A DNA stretch of 37,031 nt from Saprospiraceae bacterium (GTDB lineage Bacteria > Bacteroidota > Bacteroidia > Chitinophagales > Saprospiraceae), in contig JARGNR010000054.1 in NCBI GenBank assembly GCA_029212405.1, forward strand, positions 8,070 to 45,100. The letters are read 5' to 3'. The translations under genes and the position numbers were made by a program. The notes under the pieces are model-generated. The model was not told where the DNA came from. It saw only the letters and a program-made list of their open reading frames with translations, and made no database searches. Positions 1-8,511 of this stretch are shown in pieces (position 1 is the stretch's first letter; each line of letters opens with the position of its first letter).

Positions 1-30
1 GACAAAGGGCTGATTTAATTTATTAGAAAA

Positions 31-55
31 TTACTTTCTGCTACTGGGGAAGTAA
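31..55 (-). terminator. Possible weak terminator hairpin
   Basis: An 8-bp inverted repeat (TTACTTTC at 31-38 and GGAAGTAA at 48-55, one G-U pair) is followed on the minus strand by TTTTCTAATAAATT. It lies about 30 nt beyond the stop of the small ORF at 88-261 and could end that transcript. The U-tract is interrupted, so the call is weak. Confidence 0.25.
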
Positions 56-87
56 GATATATTTCCAATTCTTTTTTTCATTTAGTT

Positions 88-261
88 TTATTCCGGGCAA
101 TTAATAGCAACACTTTTAATCGAATCTTCATTTTGGTTACGAATTCGGAAACAATTACTATCGGGTGATTGTAAGATTATACCTTGACAAGCATTTTTCA
201 AGTAGATATCACCGTCATTTACTTCAATTTTGACATTTGGGTTTGAGTCTATATTTTGCAT
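88..261 (-). CDS. Possible small protein or gene remnant, 57 aa
   Basis: No function is recognised. From an ATG at 261 the frame gives 57 residues ending in ...SVAINCPE. The middle (DGDIYLKNACQGIILQSPD) and the Cys-Pro-containing end look like the tails of small Bacteroidota proteins of unknown function (recollection, not searched). The same frame stays open upstream through the tRNA terminator and into the tRNA, which cannot be coding, so the true N-terminus is either this ATG or lost. There is no convincing ribosome-binding site before the ATG and no signal peptide. A weak hairpin follows the stop. It could be a truncated gene whose 5' part was replaced by the tRNA region, or chance. Confidence 0.3.
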   Translation of the reverse strand: MQNIDSNPNVKIEVNDGDIYLKNACQGIILQSPDSNCFRIRNQNEDSIKSVAINCPE

Positions 262-393
262 TAATCTGGTCAGGATTATTCTGCGAATGATCCTTTCCGA
301 GTCCGAGGTCGAAATACAAAGCTGGCTTGCTGGCGCAATCCTTGGCTTTTGAATTTTTATACGCACAATCAAGCAAGCTTGTTTTGCTTTAAA

Positions 394-432
394 AATACAA
401 AAGCTGGTCAATAAATTGACCAGCTTTGTATT
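394..432 (-). terminator. Terminator of the tRNA-Arg transcript
   Basis: A perfect 12-bp stem (AAAGCTGGTCAA / TTGACCAGCTTT, loop TAAA) extends by a further 5 bp (AATAC/GTATT) after one bulged A. On the minus strand it is followed by TTTTGTATTTTTAAA, a U-rich tail. It begins 7 nt past the tRNA 3' end, as expected for Rho-independent termination of a single-tRNA transcript. Confidence 0.8.
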
Positions 433-438
433 CTCTAG

Positions 439-512
439 TGACCACGGAAGGATTCGAACCCTCAACCCTCGGAGCCGAAATCCGATATTCTATCCAGTTG
501 AACTACGTGGCC
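439..512 (-). tRNA. tRNA-Arg(TCG)
   Basis: A full cloverleaf can be folded on the minus strand. The acceptor stem is GGCCACG/CGTGGTC with one G-U pair, and the discriminator base is A. The D stem is GTTC/GAAT with GG in the loop. The anticodon stem is TCGGA/TCCGA around the loop TTTCGGC, giving anticodon TCG, which reads CGN arginine codons. The variable loop has 5 nt, and the T arm is GAGGG-TTCGAAT-CCTTC. Length is 74 nt. The 3' CCA is not encoded (genomic sequence continues CTAG), so it must be added by CCA transferase. A -7 element (523-530) and a terminator (394-432) flank it, so it appears to be transcribed alone. Confidence 0.97.
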
Positions 513-522
513 AATTCAAACG

Positions 523-530
523 CAAATATA
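523..530 (-). promoter_or_regulatory. -7 element of the tRNA-Arg promoter
   Basis: The minus strand reads TATATTTG, an exact match to the Bacteroidota -7 consensus TAnnTTTG. It ends 10 nt before the first base of the tRNA, the right distance for a start at or just before the mature 5' end. No TTG-type -33 box is visible at 17-23 bp spacing. Confidence 0.45.
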
Positions 531-671
531 GCAGTATATTTATAATGTGGTAGCTTTGTGTCTATGAATTATCATCCCATAGGCATTTCATTAAAACATA
601 CCTTTTTACTTCTATTCTCTTAGTGTGGTAGCCTCACTATTTAATACGTTTTGGATATAAGTACCCATTTC

Positions 672-2165
672 TTAGTCGGTGAGGATAAATGACTTGGTAA
701 AGGTATTTCCTTTTCTATCGATCATTCTTACTCGATATACTCCGCTTAAAAGATGAGCAATATTTATCGTTTTCTTGATGTCGTCTCCATACATTTGAAG
801 CACGACTTCTCCTTGATAATTGTATATTGCCAACTGATTTATCGCTGATTCACCTTTCCATTGGAGAATTCCGTTGCTTGGATTAGGAAAGAGTGTTATG
901 GCCAGTTCATTAGGTATGTCAAACGTTGAGGTTGTCACGATTTCATCGCATTCCATTTCTCCATAGCAGCCGTATTCATTTAGTCGAAGAATCCAAATTT
1001 CATTCTTTTGACCTGGTATATTAGCTGTTCCAGCAGCTACAAGATCGCCATTCTCATATTCATGAAGTTGGTCAATCTCGAAAAAGTGGTCCATGTTTTT
1101 ATATTTCGGATGCTTATACTTCTTACTCCACTCGATCTCTCCTTCATCTGTCATTTTTAGGAGCCAACCAAATATCTTTCCCTCTTCATCTTCCCATGAT
1201 CCGTAGACAAAAATACCTCCTTTTTTGGCGATAAGAGTGCCTCCTACAAAGGGCCGGACATCTTTAGGAGTATTAAAAACAGTATCCTTCAAAAGCATGC
1301 CATCTTCTGACAACCAGGAAAATTTTGCAGGTAGAGGATACCATTCATTTGTTATGTATTCAGGATTTAATCGTTCGTCGACTCTTGTGGTGAGAAGTAT
1401 TTCATTATTGGATATCAGCCCAATATGTTGATCGGAAACAATAGTATACGATTCCTCTGTGGACTCATATCTCCAAAGTATAGTCCCATCTTGATCCACT
1501 TTATGCAATTGACTGAATGGTCCAGTCATGTTAAAATGATAGACACCACTACTTACAAAGATGGATCCGTCATAAGAAATATTTAAGTCTTTCGGTGTTG
1601 TGAATTTGTCACCAACTCCAAAAGTCTTTCCCCAAACTAAAGAATCAGAGAGATCAATTTTATTTAATCGCAATAACGTGCTGGCTCCTTCTGCATCTTG
1701 AATAAGACTTACACCAAATAAATGATTTTCATAAAGTCTTGAAAGCAACACATTACTGTCTTCATTCCATGGCTCCAATTCATAAATGTCTGTTATCTCA
1801 TTTTCTAAATTCAGTCTTAAAATAGATGCAATAGGGTAATTGTTAAAGTCATCAGAATAAGCATAAAAAGTGTTTCCGTCAAAAGTTGGGCTTCCATTTG
1901 AAAATAAATAGTTTGGATGTTCAAAAAAATTAAAGGTCTTTGACTCAAACTCAATCCTGTAAACGATTGAGCCTGGAGTAATAGTCCCAGGTGAAGGTTC
2001 AAAAAACATTAGTCCAGATACCCATATATCATCTTCCGTCGATAATAAGTTTTTTATATTGATAGATCGCTCAACAGGAACTACCATGCTGAAATATGTC
2101 TGGCTATATACCTTATTTGATATAGCCAGACATAGTATTATAGTACCTTTTATAATCAACTTCAT
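672..2165 (-). CDS. T9SS-sorted secreted beta-propeller-like protein
   Basis: Secreted protein of unknown role, 497 aa. The ATG at 2165 is chosen over one 16 codons upstream because it directly opens a signal peptide (MKLIIKGTIILCLAISNKVYS, cleavage before Gln22). The body has recurring strand-turn units such as KVDQDGTILWRYE, WLSEDGMLLKD and KMTDEGEIEWSKKY, typical of PQQ/WD-like propellers. The last 80 residues form a type A T9SS sorting domain: FPNPSNG motif, QLAIYNYQGEVV strand, and ...LSGVYRVRMIDRKG near the end. By family knowledge it is exported by Sec, crosses the outer membrane by T9SS and loses the C-terminal domain. It stands alone, about 340 bp downstream of gltD on the same strand. 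No catalytic motif was seen. Confidence 0.88.
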   Translation of the reverse strand: MKLIIKGTIILCLAISNKVYSQTYFSMVVPVERSINIKNLLSTEDDIWVSGLMFFEPSPGTITPGSIVYRIEFESKTFNFFEHPNYLFSNGSPTFDGNTFYAYSDDFNNYPIASILRLNLENEITDIYELEPWNEDSNVLLSRLYENHLFGVSLIQDAEGASTLLRLNKIDLSDSLVWGKTFGVGDKFTTPKDLNISYDGSIFVSSGVYHFNMTGPFSQLHKVDQDGTILWRYESTEESYTIVSDQHIGLISNNEILLTTRVDERLNPEYITNEWYPLPAKFSWLSEDGMLLKDTVFNTPKDVRPFVGGTLIAKKGGIFVYGSWEDEEGKIFGWLLKMTDEGEIEWSKKYKHPKYKNMDHFFEIDQLHEYENGDLVAAGTANIPGQKNEIWILRLNEYGCYGEMECDEIVTTSTFDIPNELAITLFPNPSNGILQWKGESAINQLAIYNYQGEVVLQMYGDDIKKTINIAHLLSGVYRVRMIDRKGNTFTKSFILTD

Positions 2166-2501
2166 AGCTGAATGTAGCGTGATATATGGTAATTTTGAAT
2201 GAAGACTATCCATAATACCAGAATACTAACTTGATAACTCAAACCAGACCTGATAGAATCCAATAGCTTACATTTAATGAAATGTTCTATGAAAGTAGTT
2301 AAAGCTACTGATTTAGAAAGAAATTTCGAAATGAAATCAACTTATGTGGGTTGCCTAGTGAATTGGGAAACAAAACATGAACCCAATTAACTATAAATAT
2401 TACGGATAGGACTACCGCTTTTATACAACATTGGATAAATTGACTTTCATTTCGTGATAACGTTATTCCTGTATTTTGATTACCTCTAATAAGGTAATAT
2501 T
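2166..2501. other. 336-bp intergenic region, no gene seen
   Basis: Spacer between gltD and the T9SS protein. The sequence is AT-rich with no convincing ORF. A 7-bp hairpin (ATTACCT at 2479-2485, AGGTAAT at 2492-2498) starts 3 nt past the gltD stop but has no U-tract on the minus strand, so it is at best a weak terminator or RNA-stability hairpin. A 10-bp palindrome, ATAACGTTAT, sits at about 2456-2465. No promoter could be assigned for the downstream gene. Confidence 0.5.
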
Positions 2502-3968
2502 TTACAACGATAAACTCGACAATTCTTTAGAAGGTAGTGCACTCACACTTCCCATTAAATACTCATCCACGACCTTAGCCGCCTCCCGACCTTCAGAAAT
2601 AGCCCAGACTACCAGCGATTGACCTCGTCGCATGTCTCCAGCAGCAAATACATCAGGAACAGATGTCCCATAGTTTTTTGTTGCGACGTTACCTCGCTCA
2701 TCCAATTCCACACCCAATTGTTCCAGTAAACCTTCTTTTTGCGGATGTAAGAAGCCCATTGCCAGAAATACGGTAGAGCAGGGGAGGATGCGTTTGGTAT
2801 GCTCCAATTCCTTCATCTTATAGTTGCCTTGCTCATCTTTATCCCATAGAATATGAACGATTTCAATACCAGAAATATGGAAGCCATCTTCACTGATAAA
2901 ACGTTTGGTCAAAATAGACCATTCTCGATGACAACCTTCCTCATGAGAAGTAGATGTTCGTAGCGTCATCGGCCAATTGGGCCATGGATCATTCAAGCCT
3001 CTTGAGTTAGAGGGCTTGCTCATTATTTCAATTTGAGTAATACTATTTGCACCCAATCGATTAGAAGTGCCAATGCAGTCAGAACCCGTATCTCCACCTC
3101 CAATTACAATCACGTCCTTGCCTTTTACATTAATCAATTCGTTTTCTGGAATGCGATCACCCGCTACGAGTTGATTGTTTTGGGTGAGAAATTGCATGGC
3201 AGGATAGATGCCTTTTGAAATTCGACCTGGAATATTAAGGTCCCGGGCAACCGAAGAACCTCCACATAAAACAATAGAATCATATTCTGCTTTTAATTCT
3301 TTTGCTGTAATATCTTCTCCGACATTTATTCCCGTACTGAATTGTATCCCAGCCGCTTTCATTAATTCAATCCTCCGATCCAATACCGTTTTCTCCAATT
3401 TAAAATCAGGAATGCCATATCGAAGTAAGCCTCCAATCCGATCTGATTTTTCAAAGACATGCACTTGGTGTCCAGCTTTTGTTAATTGTTCTGCACAAGC
3501 CATCCCAGCAGGACCAGATCCCACAATAGCCACTTTTTTACCTGTTATTTGCTTGGGAACAATGGGTGTAACCCACTTTTTTTCAAACGCTTCTTCTATG
3601 ATCCTTTTTTCGATATATTCAATGGTTACTGGATTCTTGTTGATGCCCAGAACACAAGCACTTTCACAAGGGGCAGGACAGATTCTACCGGTAAACTCTG
3701 GAAAATTATTAGTTTCAGATAGAATACGATAAGCCTCCTTCCATTCATTCATATATACCGCATCATTGAAGTCTGGAATCAGATTACCGAGTGGACACCC
3801 ACTCATACAAAATGGTACACCACAATCCATACATCTTGAGGCTTGTTCTTCAGTGTGCGCAATAGGTAATGGAATATAGAACTCCTTAAAGTGTTCTATC
3901 CTGGATTGTGCATCTTCTGTTTTGGGAAGGTCCCTTTCTGTTCTTAAAAATCCTTTAATTGATCCCAT
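2502..3968 (-). CDS. gltD: Glutamate synthase small subunit
   Basis: Beta subunit of NADPH-dependent glutamate synthase, 488 aa, the usual length. It oxidises NAD(P)H on FAD and passes electrons through iron-sulfur centres to the large subunit. Visible landmarks: N-terminal Cys motifs CMDCGVPFCMSGC (residues 46-58) and CPAPCESAC (97-105) for [4Fe-4S] clusters; an FAD-binding glycine motif VAIVGSGPAG near residue 150; an NADPH-binding motif VIVIGGGDTG near residue 290; and a C-terminal VPDVFAAGDMRRGQSLVVWAI flavin-contact segment. The ATG at 3968 begins the conserved MGSIKGFLR start, 2 nt after the gltB stop, implying translational coupling. It is the last gene of the glnB-amt-gltB-gltD operon. 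Confidence 0.97.
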   Translation of the reverse strand: MGSIKGFLRTERDLPKTEDAQSRIEHFKEFYIPLPIAHTEEQASRCMDCGVPFCMSGCPLGNLIPDFNDAVYMNEWKEAYRILSETNNFPEFTGRICPAPCESACVLGINKNPVTIEYIEKRIIEEAFEKKWVTPIVPKQITGKKVAIVGSGPAGMACAEQLTKAGHQVHVFEKSDRIGGLLRYGIPDFKLEKTVLDRRIELMKAAGIQFSTGINVGEDITAKELKAEYDSIVLCGGSSVARDLNIPGRISKGIYPAMQFLTQNNQLVAGDRIPENELINVKGKDVIVIGGGDTGSDCIGTSNRLGANSITQIEIMSKPSNSRGLNDPWPNWPMTLRTSTSHEEGCHREWSILTKRFISEDGFHISGIEIVHILWDKDEQGNYKMKELEHTKRILPCSTVFLAMGFLHPQKEGLLEQLGVELDERGNVATKNYGTSVPDVFAAGDMRRGQSLVVWAISEGREAAKVVDEYLMGSVSALPSKELSSLSL

Positions 3969-3970
3969 AA

Positions 3971-6900
3971 TTAACTTGCTTTTTGATGATCAATATTTTC
4001 AATAACTTGCTTTTCAGTGATGTGCTTGTACTCCTTGGAAATAACTTTGACAAAATGTTCTTTTTCAATCTCCCAATTCGTTAAAACTTCAAATCCTTTC
4101 TTACTTCCAGTGTAATTCGTATGACTTCGAATAAGTGTCTGAATCTCGTCCATTTCACTGCTACTCGGAGTTTCTAATAGGATATCTTCATTGCCAATAA
4201 CCATTTCAACATTGACTTTGTGATCAAATACATAGGCCACACCACCACTCATCCCTGCAGCAAAATTTTGACCAACACTGCCCAGTATAACCACTTTTCC
4301 ACCTGTCATATATTCACACCCATTATCTCCAATTCCCTCTACAACAGCCTTTACACCACTATTTCGAACTGCAAAACGATCTCCTGCCAGACCATTAATA
4401 TAGGCTTCTCCTGAAGTAGCCCCATATAAAGCTACATTACCTATAATCGTATTAGATTCTGCGTCATAACTTGAAGTGCGGTCTGGGGTCACAGCTAAAA
4501 TTGAACCACATTGTCCCTTGCCAAAAAAGTCGTTGGCCTCTCCTTCCAATTGAAAGAAAATTCCCTTTGTAGTAAATGCTCCAAAACTTTGACCGGCTGA
4601 TCCCTTGAATCGATAACTCAAACTTCTTGGCAACATTCCCAATGAACCATATTTCTTAGATATTTCATGAGACAACATGGCACCTACAGCACGATCAGTA
4701 CTTTCTATAGGATAAATACTATTAAAAGTGCTTTCATGATCTATGGCCAACTTAGAGGATGCAATCAACTTATGATCAAGTACTTCTTCCAAACCGTGAT
4801 CTTGCGGAATACTGGAAAATAATTGGGTCCCATATATATTCTTTTCTTTCCAAAGTAGGGGTTCCAAATTGACATGCTCTGTTTTCCAATGTTTATCCAG
4901 ATTAGCTACTTGAAGGAAGTCTGTTCTTCCCACCAATTCATTGACGGTCCGTACGCCACAAGCCGCCATGATCTCTCGAAGTTCATTCGCTAGAAAGTGA
5001 AAGTAATTCACCAAATGATCAACTTTTCCTTCAAACGCTTTTCTAAGTGTTTTGTCTTGAGTAGCAATACCTACTGGGCACGTATTTAAGTGGCATTTAC
5101 GCATCAAAATACATCCTTCCACTACTAATGCTGCGGTTGCAATTCCCCATTCTTCTGCTCCTAACATGGTTGCTATAGCGAGATCTCGCCCTGTTCGGAT
5201 TTGTCCATCCGTTTGTAAGACCACTCTATCACGTAATCCGTTTTTCACCAATGTTTGGTGCGTTTCAGACAAGCCTAGTTCCCAAGGAAGTCCAGCATGT
5301 CTTATAGAACTTAAAGGCGAAGCTCCTGTCCCTCCATCAAATCCTGATATTAGAATGTGTTCTGCATGAGCTTTGGCCACACCCGAAGCGATAACACCAA
5401 CTCCTGCTTTGGATACTAATTTCACACTAATTCTAGCTGATCGATTTGCGTTTTTAAGGTCAAAAATCAACTGAGCCAAATCTTCAATAGAATAAATGTC
5501 ATGGTGAGGTGGGGGAGAGATGAGCCCTACACCGGGTGTACTGTGTCTTACTCGTGCTATATTTTGATCTACTTTATGTCCAGGAAGTTGTCCGCCTTCT
5601 CCAGGTTTTGCACCTTGAGCCATTTTAATCTGTAGCTCAGTGGCATTCGTTAGATAATTACTGGTTACACCAAATCTGCCTGACGCAATCTGCTTTATGG
5701 CAGAACGTTCCCACGAGCCATCTTCTTTTAGTATAAACCTGGACTCATCTTCACCCCCTTCACCACTATTGCTTTTCCCGCCAATTTTATTCATGGCCTT
5801 AGCCAAAGTCGTATGTGCTTCATGAGAGATAGATCCGAAGGACATTGCTCCTGTTGCAAATCGTTTAAGAATGGAATCTACTCCTTCTACTTCTGAAAGT
5901 GGGATGGGTACGGTTTCTTTTTGTATTTGAAAGTAGGATCGTAACGTACTGCTATTTTCTTCTAATGAATTTATTGCAGAAGCAAATTTCTTATAAGTAT
6001 CATAATCATTGGTTCGTGTACTATGCTGAAGCAGATGAATCGTTTTAGGATTGAATAGATGATACTCTCCTTTCCGTTTCCATTGATAGTTACCGATATC
6101 TGGTAAACTTTTATAATTGACATGAAAAGCTAATCGGTGTTTAACATCATTTTCCTTTTTGATTTGGTCGAAAGTCATACCACCAATTCTTGAAATGGTT
6201 CCTTTAAAACAGACGTCAATTACCTCTTTATGAATTCCCAATGCCTCAAATGTTTGGGCACCCTTATAAGAAGCCAAAGTAGATACTCCTAATTTTGACA
6301 TGATTTTTAATAAGCCCTTTCGAACAGCTTTGATATAATTTTGCTCTGCGGATTTTTCACTTATTTTTAAATCGTGGGCAAGAGAAGCTACTGTTTTTAG
6401 GGCAACATGCGGATAAATCAAATCTGCCCCATAGGATAACAAGGTGGCAATATGATGCGTTTCCCAGATATCCCCACCTTTTATAATAATCGTCACTTCC
6501 TTTCTGAGTCCTTTTTCAATCAATAAGTGATGTAAGGCTCCCACAATCAGCAAAGAAGGAATAAAAGTAGCGTTTTCTGAAATGCCTTCATCGGAGAGAC
6601 AAATGGTAGATTTTCCATTTCTGATGTACTCTAAAATTCGAGTACATAAACCATGAATTGAATTTTCTAAATCTTGATTTGTGGGGTATGCAGTGCTTAT
6701 TTCTATAGCTTCAAAATCTTCTAATTCGTTGTTTAGTAACTTGTGATAGGCGATCGAATCTAGAATAGGATGATCTGTACGTATGACACTAGCTTCTTCA
6801 GATCCTATTCCAATGATCCTGCTGCTATGAGAAAGCACTGTAGATAATGACATATAGTATTTCTCACGAAGGGAGTCAATCGGAGGATTCGTGACTTGTG

Positions 6901-8473
6901 CAAATTGTTGTTTAAAGTAATTGGAAATGTGCTGTGCGATCTTTGAGAATATGGCCAGAGGGATATCTGCACCCATGGAACCAATAGGTTCACTTGACTT
7001 TTCTGTCATGGCTTGAATGATCAATTGTTGATCTTCTTTCCCAATGCCATATGCTATTTGTTGCATTGTTAGCGGAATCTGAGAAGATGAAGTATTGTTG
7101 GTAGCCGGAAGGTCGTCAATATGGTAGCTGTTTTTATTTAACCATTTGCGATAAGGTTTTCGTTGGCAGATACGCTCTTTTAATTCTTCATCCGATACAA
7201 TCCTGTGTTCTTCTAAATCAGCCAACAGCATTTTGCCAGGTTGTAACCTACCTTTTTTTAGTACTTTGCTTGGTTCTATTTCCAGACATCCTGCTTCGCT
7301 TCCTAATACCAGTAGATTGTCCTTGGTCAATAGATATCTAGAAGGTCTGAGTCCGTTTCGATCCAACGTTGCTCCTACCAAAGTCCCATCGGTAAAACAA
7401 ATAGACGCAGGCCCATCCCAAGGTTCTATGATGCCATCGTGGTATTCATAAAATGCTTTTTTGTAATCTGGAATATGCGCATTGTTTTGCCATGCTTCTG
7501 GGATCATCATCATCATGGTATGAGGAATAGATCTACTCGCCCGCAATAAAAAATCAACAACATTGTCAAAGTTTCCTGAATCGGAAAGAAATGGATCACA
7601 TACAGGGAATATGGCTGTTAGATCAGGGCGATCTTTAGATACGTTTTCCATGTGCTTTTCACGCGCATTCCACCAATTGATATTCCCTTGGATGGTATTG
7701 ATTTCGCCATTGTGTGCTATACAACGAAACGGCTGAGCCAGTTTCCATTTAGGAATGGTATTGGTAGAAAATCTACTGTGAATAATGGCCAGTGCAGATT
7801 TGAAATGTGGATCGGTCAAGTCTGGAAAGTAACTCCTCAATTGAACTGCGGTAAGCATCCCCTTATACACAATAGTCTTACTAGAAAACGAAGTGATGTA
7901 AAAATCATCCGTTAATCCTTTGTCACTGAAGTATATCTCCTTTAATATCTGATTTCTTAGAAAATAGAATCTTCGTTCAATATCTTTATTATTGAATCCT
8001 ACTGTTTTAAAAAACAACTGGATCATTTCTGGTTCTGAGGCCTTGGCGGATGTACCTATATCAGAATTATCAACAGGAACACTTCTTCGATAGAAAATTT
8101 GAAAATCATTTCTTAAGGCATATTTTTCAATTATTGAGTAACAATACGCTTGAAGCAACTTGTCTTTTGGTAGAAAGAAAAATCCTACTCCATATTTACC
8201 TTTTTTAGGAAGTTTAATATTCTGTCGAAAAGCTTCTTGAACAAAAAAGTCATGAGGAATTTGCAGAAGAATTCCTGCTCCATCACCCGTATTCGCCTCA
8301 TAACCACATGCACCTCTGTGCTCCATGTTTTCCAACATAGTCAGTGCAGAATCTACAATAGATTGGTCCGATTTTCCATTCAAATCGGCTATGAGTCCAA
8401 CGCCACATGAATCTTTTTCTAATTTGGGGGTATATAATCCCTTTTGCTGCTCAATTTCACTACTTGATTTCAT
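3971..8473 (-). CDS. gltB: Glutamate synthase large subunit
   Basis: Alpha subunit of glutamate synthase, 1500 aa, normal length for the bacterial NADPH type. It hydrolyses glutamine, channels ammonia to 2-oxoglutarate and makes glutamate. Order of parts: a 22-residue propeptide, then Cys23 (DSCGVGLIAD), the N-terminal nucleophile of the class II amidotransferase domain (to about 430); a central domain; the FMN-binding synthase domain (about 840-1190) with GGEDESRF and SGFDGGTGASPLSS; a C-x5-C-x4-C cluster (Cys1121, 1127, 1132) for the [3Fe-4S] centre; and a C-terminal GXGXG beta-helix (GGKVVILGSVGQNFAAGMSGG). All key residues are present. It lies 38 nt after amt and 2 nt before gltD, so both subunits are co-transcribed. 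Confidence 0.98.
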   Translation of the reverse strand: MKSSSEIEQQKGLYTPKLEKDSCGVGLIADLNGKSDQSIVDSALTMLENMEHRGACGYEANTGDGAGILLQIPHDFFVQEAFRQNIKLPKKGKYGVGFFFLPKDKLLQAYCYSIIEKYALRNDFQIFYRRSVPVDNSDIGTSAKASEPEMIQLFFKTVGFNNKDIERRFYFLRNQILKEIYFSDKGLTDDFYITSFSSKTIVYKGMLTAVQLRSYFPDLTDPHFKSALAIIHSRFSTNTIPKWKLAQPFRCIAHNGEINTIQGNINWWNAREKHMENVSKDRPDLTAIFPVCDPFLSDSGNFDNVVDFLLRASRSIPHTMMMMIPEAWQNNAHIPDYKKAFYEYHDGIIEPWDGPASICFTDGTLVGATLDRNGLRPSRYLLTKDNLLVLGSEAGCLEIEPSKVLKKGRLQPGKMLLADLEEHRIVSDEELKERICQRKPYRKWLNKNSYHIDDLPATNNTSSSQIPLTMQQIAYGIGKEDQQLIIQAMTEKSSEPIGSMGADIPLAIFSKIAQHISNYFKQQFAQVTNPPIDSLREKYYMSLSTVLSHSSRIIGIGSEEASVIRTDHPILDSIAYHKLLNNELEDFEAIEISTAYPTNQDLENSIHGLCTRILEYIRNGKSTICLSDEGISENATFIPSLLIVGALHHLLIEKGLRKEVTIIIKGGDIWETHHIATLLSYGADLIYPHVALKTVASLAHDLKISEKSAEQNYIKAVRKGLLKIMSKLGVSTLASYKGAQTFEALGIHKEVIDVCFKGTISRIGGMTFDQIKKENDVKHRLAFHVNYKSLPDIGNYQWKRKGEYHLFNPKTIHLLQHSTRTNDYDTYKKFASAINSLEENSSTLRSYFQIQKETVPIPLSEVEGVDSILKRFATGAMSFGSISHEAHTTLAKAMNKIGGKSNSGEGGEDESRFILKEDGSWERSAIKQIASGRFGVTSNYLTNATELQIKMAQGAKPGEGGQLPGHKVDQNIARVRHSTPGVGLISPPPHHDIYSIEDLAQLIFDLKNANRSARISVKLVSKAGVGVIASGVAKAHAEHILISGFDGGTGASPLSSIRHAGLPWELGLSETHQTLVKNGLRDRVVLQTDGQIRTGRDLAIATMLGAEEWGIATAALVVEGCILMRKCHLNTCPVGIATQDKTLRKAFEGKVDHLVNYFHFLANELREIMAACGVRTVNELVGRTDFLQVANLDKHWKTEHVNLEPLLWKEKNIYGTQLFSSIPQDHGLEEVLDHKLIASSKLAIDHESTFNSIYPIESTDRAVGAMLSHEISKKYGSLGMLPRSLSYRFKGSAGQSFGAFTTKGIFFQLEGEANDFFGKGQCGSILAVTPDRTSSYDAESNTIIGNVALYGATSGEAYINGLAGDRFAVRNSGVKAVVEGIGDNGCEYMTGGKVVILGSVGQNFAAGMSGGVAYVFDHKVNVEMVIGNEDILLETPSSSEMDEIQTLIRSHTNYTGSKKGFEVLTNWEIEKEHFVKVISKEYKHITEKQVIENIDHQKAS

Positions 8474-8511
8474 ATTAATTCGTATTAAGCCCCATTTAGA
8501 ATGATTGATAC

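Noticed and set aside
262-465. Extension of the small ORF upstream to 465
   Set aside because: It would translate through the terminator hairpin and into the tRNA-Arg gene; the apparent N-terminus is only tRNA sequence read as protein.
621-639. Hairpin (TAGTGTGG / CCTCACTA) downstream of the T9SS propeller-like gene
   Set aside because: The stem has a mismatch, the loop is 3 nt, and there is no U-tract on the minus strand, so a terminator call is not supported.
3208-3732. 174-codon plus-strand open frame opposite gltD
   Set aside because: It is antisense to well-conserved gltD sequence, has no recognisable protein features, and is a shadow frame.
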